Below the pieces are notes generated by a model, which saw only the letters and a list, made by a program, of their open reading frames with translations, had not been told where the DNA came from and made no database searches. The position numbers were made by a program, and so were the translations under genes. DNA of 7,814 bases from Deltaproteobacteria bacterium (lineage in GTDB: Bacteria; Desulfobacterota; GWC2-55-46), in NCBI GenBank assembly GCA_030646655.1, contig JAUSLB010000142.1:1-7814 (forward strand). The letters are read 5' to 3'. Shown piece after piece: positions 7,756 through 7,814 of this stretch (position 1 is the first letter of the stretch; every line of letters starts with the position of its first letter).

Positions 7756-7790
7756 CAGGCTGTTGAAAAACAGCCTGCTACTTCATCCCC
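7743..7790 (+). terminator. Perfect 22-bp hairpin spanning the YHS gene end
   Basis: Positions 7743-7764 are exactly complementary to 7769-7790 around a GAAA loop. The left arm contains the last three codons and the stop of the YHS gene; the right arm is in the repeat. There is no T-tract, so it may block 3' exonucleases rather than terminate on its own. A second hairpin, CATCCCCA (7784-7791) with TGGGGATG (7797-7804), competes for the same CATCCCC segment. Confidence 0.6.
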
Positions 7791-7814
7791 ATAGTGTGGG
7801 GATGGACTGCCAAA
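7753..7814. mobile_element. Second copy of the MITE-like element, cut by window end
   Basis: These 62 nt correspond to 3778-3843 in the same orientation. The first 28 nt differ at one base (C/T), and GGGGATGGA-y-TGCCAAA is shared at the other end, with a short variable stretch and a 4-nt length difference between. The copy begins at the YHS stop codon and runs off the window, so its right terminus cannot be seen. Confidence 0.7.

Overview
The window reads as a bacterial chromosome fragment, probably from a Gram-negative anaerobe or facultative denitrifier. The reasons are an exported cytochrome cd1 nitrite reductase with a typical signal peptide, strong GGAGG-type ribosome binding sites, mid GC content, heavy use of AGG (Arg) and ATA (Ile) codons, and intergenic spaces full of palindromes and short dispersed repeats. 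This combination is familiar from uncultured Nitrospirota and similar lineages. That placement is a guess from style, not an alignment.

Left half, minus strand, in transcription order: nirS (1993-3714), ku (1084-1920) and ligD (1-1080, cut by the window edge). Ku and LigD are the two-component bacterial non-homologous end-joining machine and are only 3 nt apart. nirS lies 72 nt upstream of ku in the same orientation, so a nitric-oxide-producing respiratory enzyme and the double-strand-break repair pair may share transcription. No other denitrification or heme d1 biosynthesis gene is visible.

Between nirS and the next gene is a 535-nt gap (3715-4249). It holds a 253-bp MITE-like element with imperfect 19-bp terminal inverted repeats, then an 87-nt nested stem structure, then AT-rich sequence with a promoter-like motif pointing towards nirS.

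The right half starts with a divergent pair: a beta-CASP metallo-beta-lactamase-fold nuclease on the minus strand (4250-5632, TTG start) and an uncharacterised radical SAM protein with a SPASM-like cysteine-rich tail on the plus strand (5817-6983). The radical SAM gene ends in a clear intrinsic terminator. About 300 nt of palindromes follow, including three related REP-like hairpins and an 18-bp-arm perfect palindrome. A two-gene operon comes next: a small SAP-domain/cysteine-cluster protein (7317-7571) and a 56-residue YHS-domain protein (7585-7755).

The stop codon of the YHS gene is the first triplet of a second copy of the MITE end (7753-7814). It sits inside a perfect 22-bp-arm hairpin spanning the end of the gene. 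The two repeat copies are in the same orientation and bracket the right-half gene cluster. No CRISPR array, tRNA, rRNA or transposase gene was seen. The most unusual material is the repeat family, its fusion to the YHS gene end, and the nirS-ku-ligD arrangement.
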